This document shows, piece by piece, positions 32,143 to 42,927 of a DNA stretch of 64,000 nucleotides. The notes beneath the pieces are model-generated. The model searched no databases, was not told the DNA's origin, and worked only from the letters and a program-made list of their open reading frames with translations. Location of the stretch: positions 931,301,503-931,365,502 of the forward strand of contig CM048744.1 in NCBI GenBank assembly GCA_026315105.1. Reading direction: 5' to 3'. The translations under genes were made by a program, and so were the position numbers. This DNA comes from Locusta migratoria. Lineage: Eukaryota > Arthropoda > Insecta > Orthoptera > Acrididae. Within the stretch, counting starts at the first letter, position 1. The number at the start of each line of letters is the position of its first letter.

Positions 32143-32980
32143 ACCCCATACAGTGCATCGCCCAATACACAGACGCAAACCATCCATCTTTCTCGCAGTT
32201 TATAGAACATTTGAACTTCATACCGTGCTCATGGGGGCGGCAATCTTTAGGGGGTTCCGATCAAGGATTTTGAGAGGCTTTCCTTGGTTGCAAGGCGCAT
32301 GCCGGAACTGGCAAGGGGGATGCGGCTGTCCTCCCGATAATTCATTCGTAGTCCGGGGCAACGTCCCGGAGATAAATGAAATTGGTGCCAATCACTCAGT
32401 TCCGACCAAAGTTTTCAGGAGGCCTTCCTCTCTCTAGTTTACGAAAGTAACTCGGGCGTCCTCCTGATAATTCATTTGTAGTCTGGAGGAACGTCCCGGG
32501 GATAAATGAAATTGGTGCCAATCCCCCGGTTCCGACCAAGGTTTTCGGGAGGTTTTCCTTGGTTGTAAGGCGTATGCCGGAACTGGCAAGCCCCTCCCAC
32601 TTATTCCCAATTGGGTTCCCCCCTTTGCCCCACCGTCAGCTTGTCTGATAATGGGCTGAATAGAACTGCGACTCTTTATGGGCCGGATCTCAAACAGTAC
32701 TCCTCGGAGTGGAGAATGAAAAGAATAAGTTTTTTTTTACGATACATTCCTAAAAACGCGTGATTTTGAACATAAAAACCCCCTGCGAAGTTCGAGAACT
32801 GATACTCGTCGCGAAGTTTGAACGGAGCTAACACCCCACTCCCTACGCCATTGCAGGGAACTTTGATTGTCTACAACGGCGAAGTCTTCACGCATTCTTC
32901 ATTAAAATAATTCTGATATCAACAAATTATGTACTGTGGGAATCAGCAGCTGTAGACTTGAGTCATATTTTATGGAAATC
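32143..32980. repeat. Tandem repeat of about 129 bp and flanking sequence
   Basis: The segment at 32330-32428 (TCCTCCCGATAATTCATTCG and following) recurs at 32459-32557, offset 129 bp. The block at 32255-32325 (CCTTGGTTGCAAGGCGCATG, GCCGGAACTGGCAAG) recurs at 32535-32590. So two to three units are present, with about 85 to 90 percent identity by eye. No protein is supported. The remainder to 32980 is unassigned. Confidence 0.6.
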
Positions 32981-33262
32981 GTTTCAGCTGTACGGTACTC
33001 GTTTGTTCAACCAACTAGTTTCGTGCATTAGAGCCACATCATTATTTCATATTTTCCTCGGTGACGCTAGACGATCCAAAATTATCTGTGCCGGAGGCGT
33101 TGCGCTGGGTCCGCCCGTCGTTAACTCAACGCCACCGGACCGGAAAATGTTGGGTCGTCTGGAGTCATCGAGAAAAATAAGAAATAATTTATAACCCTGA
33201 TGATATGGCTCTAATGCCACGAAACTAGTTGGGTGAACAAACGAGTACCGTACAACTGAAGC
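32981..33262. mobile_element. Foldback element with hammerhead-like motif
   Basis: Arms of about 65 bp (32981-33044 and 33197-33262) are near-perfect inverted repeats, with about 150 bp between. The right arm reads CTGATGATATGGCTCTAATG then CCACGAAAC at 33197-33225: the conserved CTGATGA and CGAAAC boxes around a TGGC/GCCA stem, close to a hammerhead core. The left arm carries the same motif on the other strand. Confidence 0.65.
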
Positions 33263-33332
33263 TGTAAATCATTCAATATGATTCAATTCCGATACCGTTC
33301 TTATTTTTTCCATTGAATGTATAAGGGGGTAT

Positions 33333-33358
33333 GGGGGCAGGCCTCTTGACCTGCCCCC
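33333..33358. repeat. Perfect GC hairpin
   Basis: GGGGGCAGG pairs with CCTGCCCCC around an 8-nt loop, followed by TTAAG. It looks like a terminator, but in an insect genome there is no reason to call it one. It is unconnected to any ORF. Confidence 0.5.
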
Positions 33359-33639
33359 TTAAGCCCTATCTACACGGTAAGTGAGAGCCTGCGAGATTAC
33401 CCATGATGCACCGGTCACGCCATCCGCGTACAGTGTAGACGCGTCCACTTGCACAAGATGCACGCATACGATCGCTAGTAGACACTATAGAATGGATCCT
33501 ATTCTCACGCGTATGGAAGTGCTTCGCGCATGCGCAGACGTCCGAATGGGGAACGGCCGACAAACGAAGCCAAGTCGGGAATTTGTTTCAGAATGTGTAC
33601 TTGTCTCCTGCTCAGAGCAACGTAGTTTTTCGACTCAGT

Positions 33640-34115
33640 CGTAAGTATTTTAGGAGGTGATACTTTAGAGGAATTGCATTAAAAATTTAATATAACCTGT
33701 GTACCATTTTTATTGAATACAAAGATATAGCTTTTAATATGAAATCCAAACAAACGTAGAGCAAATGTAAATCAAGAAATTTTCACTGATTTATCCGTCA
33801 GTTCTTGGTAGAACAACATCACACTTACTTAAAAGTAGAATTTTGTGTATCTTTTACACGTTCATTTCCACTTAGTTCCACGGTTTTCGGCTTACTAAGA
33901 CATATTCAGACTTTAAACTACGTCGAAAACCGGTTATTTAAATAAAAGTCAATATGGTGATCTACCAAGAACCGACAAAAGAATCAGTCAAATTATCCAA
34001 ATCAGTTTGTTGTACATACCAAGAGCTATATCTCTGTACCCTAAATTGGACACACATTATATGAAATTTTAACTGCAAATCGTGTTTATTACCATCTTCT
34101 AAAATATTTGCTATT
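33640..34115. mobile_element. Diverged foldback element, arms about 200 bp or more
   Basis: 33640-33905 and 33910-34115 are inverted copies. Landmarks on both arms are GTATTTTAG/AATATTTTAGAAG, AAAATTTMATATAA, AGATATAGCT and GGTTCTTGGTAGA. The centre holds CGGTTTTCGG and CGAAAACCGG facing each other. Indels are frequent, so it is older than the foldback at 57511. No coding capacity. Confidence 0.6.
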
Positions 34116-34655
34116 TTTCCTGAAACAAGATGTAGTTGACAGGTGAAATATTTGTTTTTGGTGAGCATTATTTGAAGCTTTATCAAAGTGAAAGGTCTAT
34201 GTATAGACACCTGAGCTTGTTCATCATATACATAGACGCCTCAAACAGCAGGGGCTGGAAGTATGTAATCACACTTTATAATGAGGACGTTAACACATGT
34301 GAGCGACGTAGTTACGCATGAACTGCTCGAAAACAATTAAATACAGTTTCACAGTGGCAGTCTAAAACAAAAATACATGTTTTAATCATCACAATATATC
34401 ATACAGTTTCAAAGAGTGATATTAACGTGGCGATTAATTTGCTGTAAGTTGACAACAAACGAAGTAGACCCGTGAAGCAGGCTAAACAAATGCGTACCGT
34501 TTGAACACTTCTTTGCAGTTCGACGGTCTACCGCAAGGGGCGCTGCAGCTTATAACGACTTCCTTGTGCGTGTTGCATGTCTCGTATAGAAAGGGCGTTA
34601 TATTTGCCACTGCCACTGTATGCATCCATCCACACCCTCCTATATGGCAGTTACA
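34116..34655. other. Unassigned stretch
   Basis: No recognisable element or conserved ORF. Confidence 0.35.
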
Positions 34656-34752
34656 TAAAAAATGTTCAAATGTGTGTAAATCCATACGATTTAACTACAA
34701 CGTTTCTCGGTTCCTAGGCTTACAAACTACTTAAACTAACTAACCTAGGATA
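34656..34752 (-). mobile_element. SINE 3'-end fragment
   Basis: Plus-strand AAAAAATGTTCAAATGTG, GATTTAACTACAACG and CTTACAAACTACTTAAAC correspond to the 3' half of a SINE-1/2 body in minus orientation. The tRNA-like head is missing. Confidence 0.6.
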
Positions 34753-35139
34753 AAAATTATCGTCGATAATCAATATATTTGTTTGTTAGTGTTTTATGCG
34801 CTGCCGTACCGTTCATCCTATTGCTATGAATCTTTGTTAATGCATTACTTGTACTTTCACGAAATTTATTGGAATAATTATATCGCTGTACGACACATAG
34901 CACAGGATATATGACGTTATTAACACTGAAGTGCGTGCAAAACTGCCCCACGAATGATGTTTAAATTTATTACTTCTTCGCTACTTAATGTATTCGCAAT
35001 GTATTTTGCAAAAAGTATCGATTTATGCCATTGAATATGCCTAGAAAATTGTCTCCTTGTACGAATTATAGTTTCGGAGATATGACGTCATAAACACTGC
35101 GACGCGTGGGAAACTGACGCACCATGTTTGTTCAAAAAT

Positions 35140-35335
35140 GATAAATGTTTGAAAAGTTGTGATACCAAACTACAGTGGTCATCAGTCCCTAGATTTACAA
35201 ACTTCTTAAACCATCTTACGCTAAGGAGAGCACACACACCCATGCCCGACGGAGGACTCGAAGCTCCGACGGGTAGGAGCCGCACACTCCGCAGTACAGC
35301 GCCTTAAAGCGCACGGCCATTCCAACACGGCATCA
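35140..35335 (-). mobile_element. SINE-2 within composite repeat A
   Basis: Minus-strand SINE-2: AAATGTTTGAAAAG tail, CAGTGGTCATCAGTCCCTAG body, a CTCCGACGGG box-B region and a head ending near CACGGC. The same SINE occupies the corresponding place in copy B (42290-42490), so it predates the duplication. Confidence 0.8.
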
Positions 35336-35749
35336 TGTTTGTTTGTATTTTATGCGCTGCCGTACCGGTCATATGATTGAGATGAAACTGTCACACTTGA
35401 TCTGCAAAACAAAAGGAAAGTCACTCACTGTCTATGTAAAATTTTGTATGTTGGAAGGCAGAGGAAGAACTTCGACAGAATCTACGGTTTTATTCAGATC
35501 TTGATGAAATGTTGCACACTTAACCTTCAAAACAAGAGGAACATAACCGTCTACGTAAGATTTAATGTGGTGAATGGTGGAGGGTACCTTGTAATAGACG
35601 TCACTTCACTGTTCACCAACAAAGTTAAAGAAAGATATTATTTTTCACAGATTTAGGCAATGCACTGAGTAGGTAGGGGAGTAGCTAGCCAGAGAGACTA
35701 GGTGGTTGGTAGAGAAATGAAACGATAGAGATGAGCAAAGAGAGGGGTC

Positions 35750-35938
35750 CAAATGTTTCTAAATATGAGGGACGTAATTGCTGCAGTTGTCAGTCCCTAG
35801 GCTTACGAACTACCTAATCTAAGCTATACTAATGACAACACACACATCCATGCCCGAGGGAGGACTCGACCCTTCGACAGCGAGCAACCGCGCGCTATGC
35901 AGCAAGGCGCCTTAGAGCGCACGGCCACTCCACCGCGC
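35750..35938 (-). mobile_element. SINE-2 within composite repeat A (second)
   Basis: Minus-strand SINE-2 with TCAGTCCCTAGGC, CCATGCCCGAGGGAGGACTC and a head ending CACCGCGCC. Corresponding SINEs lie at 37456-37652 and 48163-48343 next to the same flanking repeat, so it was spread together with the composite repeat. Confidence 0.8.
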
Positions 35939-36231
35939 CGAATTACATAACTTTCTCAAATCACATGGTGGTTGGTGAATCGGTGTCGTTGTCTGGACTT
36001 AAGTACCCTCCACCATGCAACGTGTGAATCTTATGAACTCTCTTTTTTCGAAAGTAAAGTGAACAAAATGTAATGAAATTCGGAATAAAACTGTAGGTTG
36101 GTTTTGAAGTGAGTTGTAAAGTTGCCTCCGTCATGCAAAGGTACGAAATATTCAGTATACAGTGACGGTCTTGTTTTGAGGTCAGGTGCATTAAATTTCA
36201 TGAAGATCGGAATGAAACTGTAGATTAGTAA

Positions 36232-37446
36232 TTTACATTTACATGGGATTCTCTGCATATCACCTTTAAGTGCCTGGCAGACGGTTCATCGAACCACCTT
36301 TATACTATTTATCTCCCAGCCCATTCTCGGATAGCGCGCGGGAAGAAAGAACACCTGAATCTCTCAGTTCGAACACTGATTTCTCGAATTTTACTCTGAT
36401 GATCTTTTATACCTATATATTTTCGCATTCGGAGGAAGCAGATGGCAATGGGAGTTTCGTAAGTAGTCCACGCGGCAGCGATAAGCGCCATTGTTGTAAT
36501 GATTCCCATCCGAGATCCTGTATCATTTCCGTAACGCTGTCTCCCCTGTATCGTGACAATACGAAACGAGCTGTCCTTCTTTGGACTCTTTCGATGTCCT
36601 CCGTCAAACCCATCTGATAAGGATCCCGCACTGGACAGCAATACTCGGAATGAGGTCGGACAAGCGTAGTTTATGCAATCACTTTAGTAGTTCTGTAGCA
36701 TCTTTTAAGGGTTCTGCCAATAAAACGCAGTCTCTGGTCCGCCTTTCCCACGACATTATATATGTGTTCTTCCCAGTTTCAGTCTGAAGTGATAGTAATT
36801 CCTAGGTATTTACTGGAGTTTACGGCCTTCACGTTTGATTGATTTATTTTGTAAACAAAGTTTAACGAATTTATTTTCGTACTCATGTGGACCACTTCAC
36901 ACTTCTCATTATTTAGAGTCAATTGCCAATTTTTACACCATACTGATATCTTATTTAGATCGTTCTACAGTTGGTTTTGATCTTCAGATGATTTTACTAG
37001 ACGGTAAATGACGGCGTCATCTGCAAACAACCTAAGAGAGTTGCTTAGATTTTCTCCCAAATCCTTTATGTAAATAAGGAACAGCAGAGGACCAATAACA
37101 CCACTCTGTGGAACGCCCGATATCACGTCTGTTTTAGTCGATGCCTTACCATCAATTACTACGAACTGTGTCCTCTCTGACAGGAAATCCCCTATTCAGT
37201 CGCAAATTTGGGGCGATATACCAATACCTAGCAATTTGATTAAATGCCGTTTGTGAGGTACGTTGTCAAAAGCCTTCTGGAAATCAAGAAATACGGAATC
37301 GATTTGCGAACCCTTGTCGATAGCGCTCATCACTTCGTGGGAGTAAAGAGCTAGTTGTGTTTCGCATGAACGATATTTTCTAAATCCGTGTTGACTTTGG
37401 GTCAATAGATAATTCTGTTCGAGATAATTCATAATATTTGAAGCAG
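36232..37446 (-). mobile_element. CR1-type LINE (family 2), 5'-truncated
   Basis: The 3' end at 36232 reads CATGTAAATGTAAA on the minus strand. Inward are FFPRAIREW, SSECENI, the LTEDIERVQRR motif, a palm region seen as degraded ADDAVIYR-like codons near 37010, and HGFRKYRSCETQLAL with VFLDFQKAFDNVPHKR at the 5' side (37196-37432). Frames are broken. It separates composite repeat copies A and C. Confidence 0.8.
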
Positions 37447-37455
37447 AGATAGGGG

Positions 37456-37652
37456 TTCAAATGTTCGTAAATTTGTGGTACTTAACAGGTGCAGTTGTCA
37501 GCCCCTAAGCTTACAAACTACCTAAGCTAACTCATGCTGAAGACAACACACACACACATCCATGGTCGAGGGAGGACTCGAACCTCCGACGGCGAGCAAC
37601 CGCGCACTATGCAGCAAGGCGCCTTAGAGTGCACGGCCACTCCACCGCGCCA
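37456..37652 (-). mobile_element. SINE-2 in composite repeat C
   Basis: Minus-strand SINE-2 with TCAGCCCCTAAGCTTACAAA, an internal CA repeat (ACACACACACACATCC) and head CACCGCGCC. Same context as 35750-35938. Confidence 0.8.
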
Positions 37653-37868
37653 GAATTACGTAACTTTCTCAAATCACATGGTGGTTGGTGAATCGGTGTT
37701 GATGTCTGGACTAAAGTACCCTCCACCAAGCAACGTATGACATCCTTTGAACACATCGTCATTCCTCTTTTTCGAAAGTAAAGTGAACAAATATTATGAA
37801 ATTTGGAATAAAACTGTAAATTGGTTTTGACGTGTGCTGTAAAGTTGCCTCCGCCATGCAAAGGTACG

Positions 37869-38067
37869 GCCGGCCGCGGTGGTCGAAGGGACTGAGGCGC
37901 TCCAGTCACGGTCTGCACGGCCACTACGGTCGGGGGTTCGAATCCCCCCTCGGGCATGGATATTTGTGCCGTCTTTAGTATAAGGTAGTTGATAAGTAGT
38001 TTGTAAGTTTAGGGACTGATGACCCCGTAGTTAAGTCCCATAAGCTTAACAAACATTTGAACATTTT
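37869..38067 (+). mobile_element. SINE-1, full length, TSD GCAAAGGTACG
   Basis: The clearest SINE-1 copy: 199 bp from GCCGGCCGCGGTGGTCGAAG to ACATTTGAACATTTT, with a tRNA-like head (A-box-like GTGGTCGAAGGG, perfect B box GGTTCGAATCC), the GCATGGATATTTGTGCCGTC body and GACTGATGACCCCGTAG. GCAAAGGTACG at 37858-37868 and 38068-38078 is an exact 11-bp target duplication. It lies inside copy C only, so it postdates the spread of the composite repeat. Confidence 0.95.
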
Positions 38068-38330
38068 GCAAAGGTACGAAATATTCACAATACAGTGACG
38101 GTATTGTTTTGAATTCAGGTGCCCAAAATTTCATGAAGATGGGAATAAAACTGTACATTAGTAATGAAGTGCGTCGTAAAGGACTCTCCGTCATGAACCG
38201 GATTAATTATGCTGACAGTGTCATTCCTCTTGTTTTGGAGGTCAAGTGTGCAAAATTGAATGAACGGTATTGAAGGGCATAAAATACAACTCTAATCGCA
38301 AGTAGTGTTGATCATACAGAATTACCAATT

Positions 38331-38857
38331 TAGATTTTTCAACTGTTCATTTATGTCAGCGCCATAGAACAGCCTGATGGTCTGAAAAATTACCATCTCA
38401 TAAGAGGTAGGAGCTCTCTTATTGTTTCGCAAGACAACATTGAGCGTGTCGTTTGTCTAAGAAACCGGTTCCCAATGCTGAGTCGCGTAGCTTTTGCCGC
38501 GCTGCGCTTCAGTTTGAACGTGGCGTCCTGCTTACTACATTCTAGCAGTGACATATGCGCGTGACGTTCCAACGTGTAAATTAGACGCCATCCGCGTGGC
38601 CAGTCACTCTGTGACGTCAATACCGAGTTTTCGTGTGTTTGCGGTTCTAAATCCAGAGTGTGAGGAAACAGCGCATGCGCAGAAACGGCAGAGTGATTCC
38701 GTACTGGCACCAAATTTGTTTTTAGGGATTCGAAATATTCAAACATGTTGACGGCTACAGGACATTGAAATACCGTGTATTCAATGCCAAAGCTGAAAAT
38801 TTGGGCTGGATCGGAATTCGAACCCGGATTTCTCGCTTCAGACCAGCGGTCGTCTTG
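38331..38857. other. Unassigned stretch
   Basis: No element identified. It contains several CpG-bearing GCATGCGCAG-like words, also seen near 33530. Confidence 0.35.
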
Positions 38858-39480
38858 ACTAATTGTAATGTTTCACATCCCAACTCCTGTATCACTTCCG
38901 CGAAACTCTCCCCCCTGTGTCATGATAATACTAACCGAGCTGCCGTTCTTTGTGCTCTTTCGATGTCATTCCTGAATCCGACCTGATAAGGATTGCACTC
39001 CGTGCAGCAACACTCGTAAAAGTGGACGGACAAGTGTAGTGTAAGCATTCTCATCAGTAATTCTGTTACATCTTCTAACTGTCGTGCCAGTAAAATGTAG
39101 TCTTTGGTTCACCCTCCCCACAACATTTTTTATTCATTTTCTTATGTGGAATATCGTTTTGTTGAAATTATTTTATTTCAATTCATAACCAATATCCTCA
39201 GATACTCCCTCAGTGTGCACCTGACATAAATAAATTAACCTACTTCGAATTATGTTAAATAAGAAAATTCTGCATATAAATAATACTACATCATAAAAGA
39301 ACATACCACTTCATCGTTATTGAGATGATAATTTTTCATTCACTTTTTTTTTCTTTTTTTTTTTTCAATTCTATCGTAGTAGTAATTCCTAAGTATTTAG
39401 TTGAATTTGTGGTCTCTCAGATTTATTTCTCTTGTGAACGAAGTTTAACAGTTTCGTTTTAGTACTCACGATGCAAGATT
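38858..39480 (-). mobile_element. CR1-type LINE fragment, C-terminal region
   Basis: Minus-strand LINE similar to family 2 (CAACTCCTGTATCACTTCCG, TTTCGATGTC, CCTGATAAGGA). It is interrupted by an AT-rich stretch at about 39135-39360. A further piece of what may be the same element, containing the GTAAATCCGTGTTGAC block, lies at 40965-41160. Strongly decayed. Confidence 0.6.
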
Positions 39481-39702
39481 TCCTTTAAAAATAATCATAA
39501 TCATAATAAAATTTAAGAAGATAAGTGTTAGTTTGAATCTCAAACTTTTCTGTAAATGCGAGTATAAGTAAATATCCGTTCATTAAGTCTTGCCAGGATT
39601 GAGGTAAAGTCTTGCGCAACAATTCTGAGATAAAGTTAACATCACTCCATGAAATTAAAATAAATTAAACTTCCCGTTGCCGGAAAGAAAATAATATCTC
39701 TT

Positions 39703-39902
39703 CAAAATGTACAAATGTTTGTATAGTCTATGGGACTTAACTACGGGGTCATCAGTCCCTAAACTTACAAACTACTTATGAACTACTTACGAACTATGAC
39801 GGCACAAATATCCATGCCCGAGGGGGGACTCGAACCTCCGACCGTAGTGGCCGTGCAGACCGTGACTGGAGCACCTTAGTCCCCTCGGCCACCGCGGCCG
39901 GC
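39703..39902 (-). mobile_element. SINE-1, full length, 19-bp TSD
   Basis: Minus-strand 200-bp SINE-1. AAAGAAAATAATATCTCTT at 39684-39702 and 39903-39921 is an exact 19-bp target duplication, the longest for any SINE here. This indicates a young insertion by a LINE-type machinery. Confidence 0.95.
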
Positions 39903-39921
39903 AAAGAAAATAATATCTCTT

Positions 39922-40556
39922 AGAAAACAGACAAATTATATTTGCGCCACGGAGGAAAGTGAAAAATTGTCGACTAATATTATCACTTTGGCCCTGGTTT
40001 TTTACACTTACCTCGTGGATAACGCCTGTCTCGAAAGAGTTTCAGCTGACAGCAGACGCGCAGCGCATAATGACAATTAACACTAACCAAGTGAAAATTA
40101 AATAAAGAAGGCGACTACGAATTTATGAATTTAATTAAATTGTATTGTATTCAGACAAAGGGTTTACAATCATTATTACTATTGTTCGTGGAGTTGGTTT
40201 ATAAATTTTACAGAAAACATAGTTTAAAGTTTGAAACAAATACATTGGCAGTGACGTAAATTATATTACAAAGTTGCTGGAGAGAGAAACCTTTTATGAC
40301 GATAACGTACTGGAAGCGGCAATAATGCCAATAACAAGAAAGAAAGGAATTTTACCTCTTTAGTCTTCCTTCAGATAACTTACAATGACTTTCTGGTGAG
40401 GCCTAAATGGTGAAACAGACCGTTACATCATTCATTTGCGATCATCTGTATCTTTATCTGGAGTAGCGAATACTGTCTCAATTTAATCTCAGAAAGACTT
40501 CACAACAACTAGCTCATTCTTCACCTCAACTTCTACTACAACTGGGGCCTCAGTAC
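39922..40556. other. Unassigned AT-rich stretch
   Basis: No recognisable element. Confidence 0.35.
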
Positions 40557-40569
40557 TCAAAGATAGAAG

Positions 40570-40777
40570 CCGCGGCGGAGCGGCTGAGCGTATTGAGGCT
40601 CTATGCTACGATGCGGGAGGCCGTTCCCCGTCGGGGGTTCGAATCCCCCCTCGGACATGGACGTTTGTGCCGTCTTTAGTATAAGCTAGTTCATAAGTAG
40701 TTTGTAAGTTTAGAGACTGATGACCCCGCAGTTAAGTCACTTAAAAATAACTTTAAAAAAGAAAAATTAAATTAAAA
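40570..40777 (+). mobile_element. SINE-1-like copy, 13-bp TSD
   Basis: Head CCGCGGCGGAGCGGCTGAGC with a longer tRNA-like variable region, B box GGTTCGAATCC, the SINE-1 body, then an A-rich tail with AAAGAAAAATTAAATT. TCAAAGATAGAAG at 40557-40569 and 40778-40790 is the target duplication. The head differs from typical SINE-1 and may mark a subfamily or a head swap. Confidence 0.9.
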
Positions 40778-40964
40778 TCAAAGATAGAAGAGTGTGGCTG
40801 CGCGCTCAACAGATACTACACATCTATTACTCTTAGTATGATCAGAGACCATACTTTACACTGACATATCGCGGAAAAGAGCTTATAGGCTAATTTACAT
40901 ATATTTTTTATGAAAACTTAATACGAAATACTTAATATTATCACTTTATATTGGGACCTTACAA

Positions 40965-41160
40965 CATGGACTTCACACTTTACATTAATTAGGATCAATA
41001 GCGTTGTAAATCCGTGTTGACCATGAGTAAATAGATGTTTCAATTTCATGTAATTCATAACGTTTCAACTCAGTTTATATTCCAAAACCATGCTGCAAAT
41101 CAACGTCACTGATACTGGTCTGTACTTGAGTGGATTACTCCTATTACCCGATCATACTGA
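40965..41160 (-). mobile_element. CR1-type LINE fragment, RT region
   Basis: Minus-strand reading gives pieces matching the RT segment of family 2 (compare 37380-37440, with the shared AAATCCGTGTTGAC word). Degraded; no open frame. Confidence 0.5.
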
Positions 41161-41274
41161 GACTAAAAATGACTCGCGATTAAGTCACTGTGGTACAGTC
41201 AGAATTATCTCCAATTCGTTAAAAGCCACGGTGTTACTCTAGTGCTGGAGGAAAACATCAAGAGGAATGAGTCG

Positions 41275-41815
41275 GAATAATTAGATAAATTGCATCTTTA
41301 ACCATCAGCTGTTTATTAAATCCTTAAAAATCGACTAGTTTCGGTCGTGGACCATCATCATAGATAAACTACACAAAATTACAGAATAAAAGTAATTAAT
41401 GTACACAATAAAAAAGAAAGAGAGAAGAAAATAGCACACAGTAGGATGGGAAAGTGGATCTATCATGACTACTTAAAGTAATACTACAAATACTTACAAG
41501 GTAACAGAACAGATTAGTCAAATGCATTGAATAAAACAAAACTCTCTGAAAATAACGGGCGTCAATTTCACCAAAAATACAATGGTCCAATCTTTTTTAA
41601 TACCTTGTGAATATCTATAACACTATTTTAAGTAGTTATAATACTTTCACTTTTCCATTCTATTGTATTCTAGTTCGCTTCTTACTTTTTATTGTGTACA
41701 TTAATTACTTTTATTCTGTTCTTTTGTGTATTCTATCAATGATGATAGTCCACGACCGAAACTAGTCGATTTTTAAGGATTTAATAAATAGCTGATGGCT
41801 AAGGATGCATTTTAT
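41275..41815. mobile_element. Foldback element, arms about 130 bp
   Basis: 41283-41432 and 41685-41813 are inverted copies at about 90 percent by eye: ATTAAATCCTTAAAAATCG, ACTAGTTTCGGTCGTGGAC and AATTAATGTACACAATAAAA occur in both. The centre (41440-41680) is AT-rich and non-coding. Each arm includes TGATGATGGTCCACGACCGA (minus at about 41341-41366; similar on plus at about 41739-41762), a GGTC/GACC stem between TGATGA and CGAAAC boxes. Confidence 0.7.
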
Positions 41816-42289
41816 GAAATTTATACCTGCTGATAACTCTTACCTTACCAAAACATTTGAATAATTAGTTTGTGTATCAGGTGTATATCGCGTTTTTTTA
41901 TTTATTTTTTAATAAATATGATTTGAATGTTTCGCCCTATAAACAACGTCGATAATCAATATGTTTGTTAGTGTTTTATGCGCTGTCGTACCGTTCATCC
42001 TATTGCTATGGACCTTTGTCAGTGTATTACTTGCACTTTCGCGAAATTTATAAGAACTAATTATATCGCTGTACGACACATAGTACAGGATATATAACGT
42101 TATTAACACTGAGCTGTGCGCAAAACTGCCGCATGAATTATTACTTCTTCGCTACTATATGTATTCGCAACGTATTTTGGAGACAGTATCGATTTATGAC
42201 ATTGAATATGCCATTGTACGACTTATAGTTTGGAAGATATGACGTCATAAGCACTGCAACGTGTGAGAAACTGACTCATGATGTTTGTT

Positions 42290-42490
42290 CAAAAATGATC
42301 AAATGTTTGTAAAGCTATGGGACTAAACTACAGTGGTCATCAGTCCCTTGATTTACAAACTTCTGAAAACATCTTACGCTAAGGAGAACACCCACGCCCA
42401 TTCCCGACGGAGGACTCGAACCTCCAACGGGTAGGAGCCGCACACTCCGCACCAAGGCGCCTTATAGCGCACGGCCATCCAAACACGGCT
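42290..42490 (-). mobile_element. SINE-2 in composite repeat B
   Basis: Minus-strand SINE-2, ATGATCAAATGTTTGTAAAG to CACGGC. Positionally equivalent to the SINE at 35140-35335 in copy A. Confidence 0.8.
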
Positions 42491-42688
42491 TCATGTTTGT
42501 ATTTTATCTGCTGTCGTACCGTTCAAATGATTGCGTTGAAACATTGCACACTTGATCTACAAAGCAAAAGGAAACTCACTCACTGTCTATGTATGGAGGA
42601 AGGCAGAGGAAGAACTTCGACAAAATCTACGGTTTTATTCCGATCTTGATGAAAGGTTGCACACTTAACCTTCAAAACAAGAGGAACA

Positions 42689-42850
42689 TGACAAAAAAAA
42701 AGTTTGTGTAGCTTATGGGATTTAACTACGGGGTCATCAGTCCCTAAACTTACAAACTACTTATTAACTAGCTAACACTAAGGACGGCACAAATATCCAT
42801 GCCCGAAGGGGAATTCGAACCCCCGACCGTAGTGGCCGCGCAGACCGTGA
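42689..42850 (-). mobile_element. SINE-1 split by the LINE (3' part; head at 47907-47943)
   Basis: A minus-strand SINE-1 whose tRNA-like head lies at 47907-47943, beyond the inserted 5.0-kb LINE. GGAACA at 42683-42688 and 47944-47949 is its own target duplication in composite repeat B. The break is inside the head at GCAGACCGTGA. Confidence 0.92.
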
Positions 42851-42927
42851 TTTGATTTGATTTGATTTTTCCAGGGAAGCCAAAACAGTCTTGGTCTAAC
42901 CCGCCACTGCCCGCACCGAAACTAAGT

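Larger units (their letters stand above)
34762..36231. repeat. Composite repeat, copy A
   Basis: Matches copy B (41944-48345) over its left part: CGTCGATAATCAATAT, GCTGTACGACACATAG, GATATGACGTCATAA, then a SINE-2, then CTTCGACARAATCTACGG units, then GTCCAAATGTTTCTAAATATG with a second SINE-2. Identity is about 85 to 90 percent by eye, with both SINEs in corresponding sites. Units of roughly 115 bp appear on the minus strand at about 35380-35640 and on the plus strand at about 35960-36225, so the copy has an inverted architecture. No ORF is conserved. Confidence 0.65.
37456..38330. repeat. Composite repeat, copy C (partial)
   Basis: SINE-2 (37456-37652) is followed by AATTACGTAACTTTCTC, CACATGGTGGTTGGTGAATC and the roughly 115-bp plus-strand units seen in copy A at 35940-36225, extended by one or two more units to about 38330 (GTGACGGTATTGTTTTGAA, ATGAAGATGGGAATAAAAC). 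It carries the SINE-1 at 37869-38067. Confidence 0.65.

Noticed and set aside
33333..33358. Rho-independent terminator
   Set aside because: The hairpin looks like one, but the DNA is clearly eukaryotic and no operon is near.
37882..37960. Functional tRNA gene
   Set aside because: The B-box and A-box-like sequences are the head of a SINE with a fixed non-tRNA body and target duplication. The same applies to the other SINE heads.
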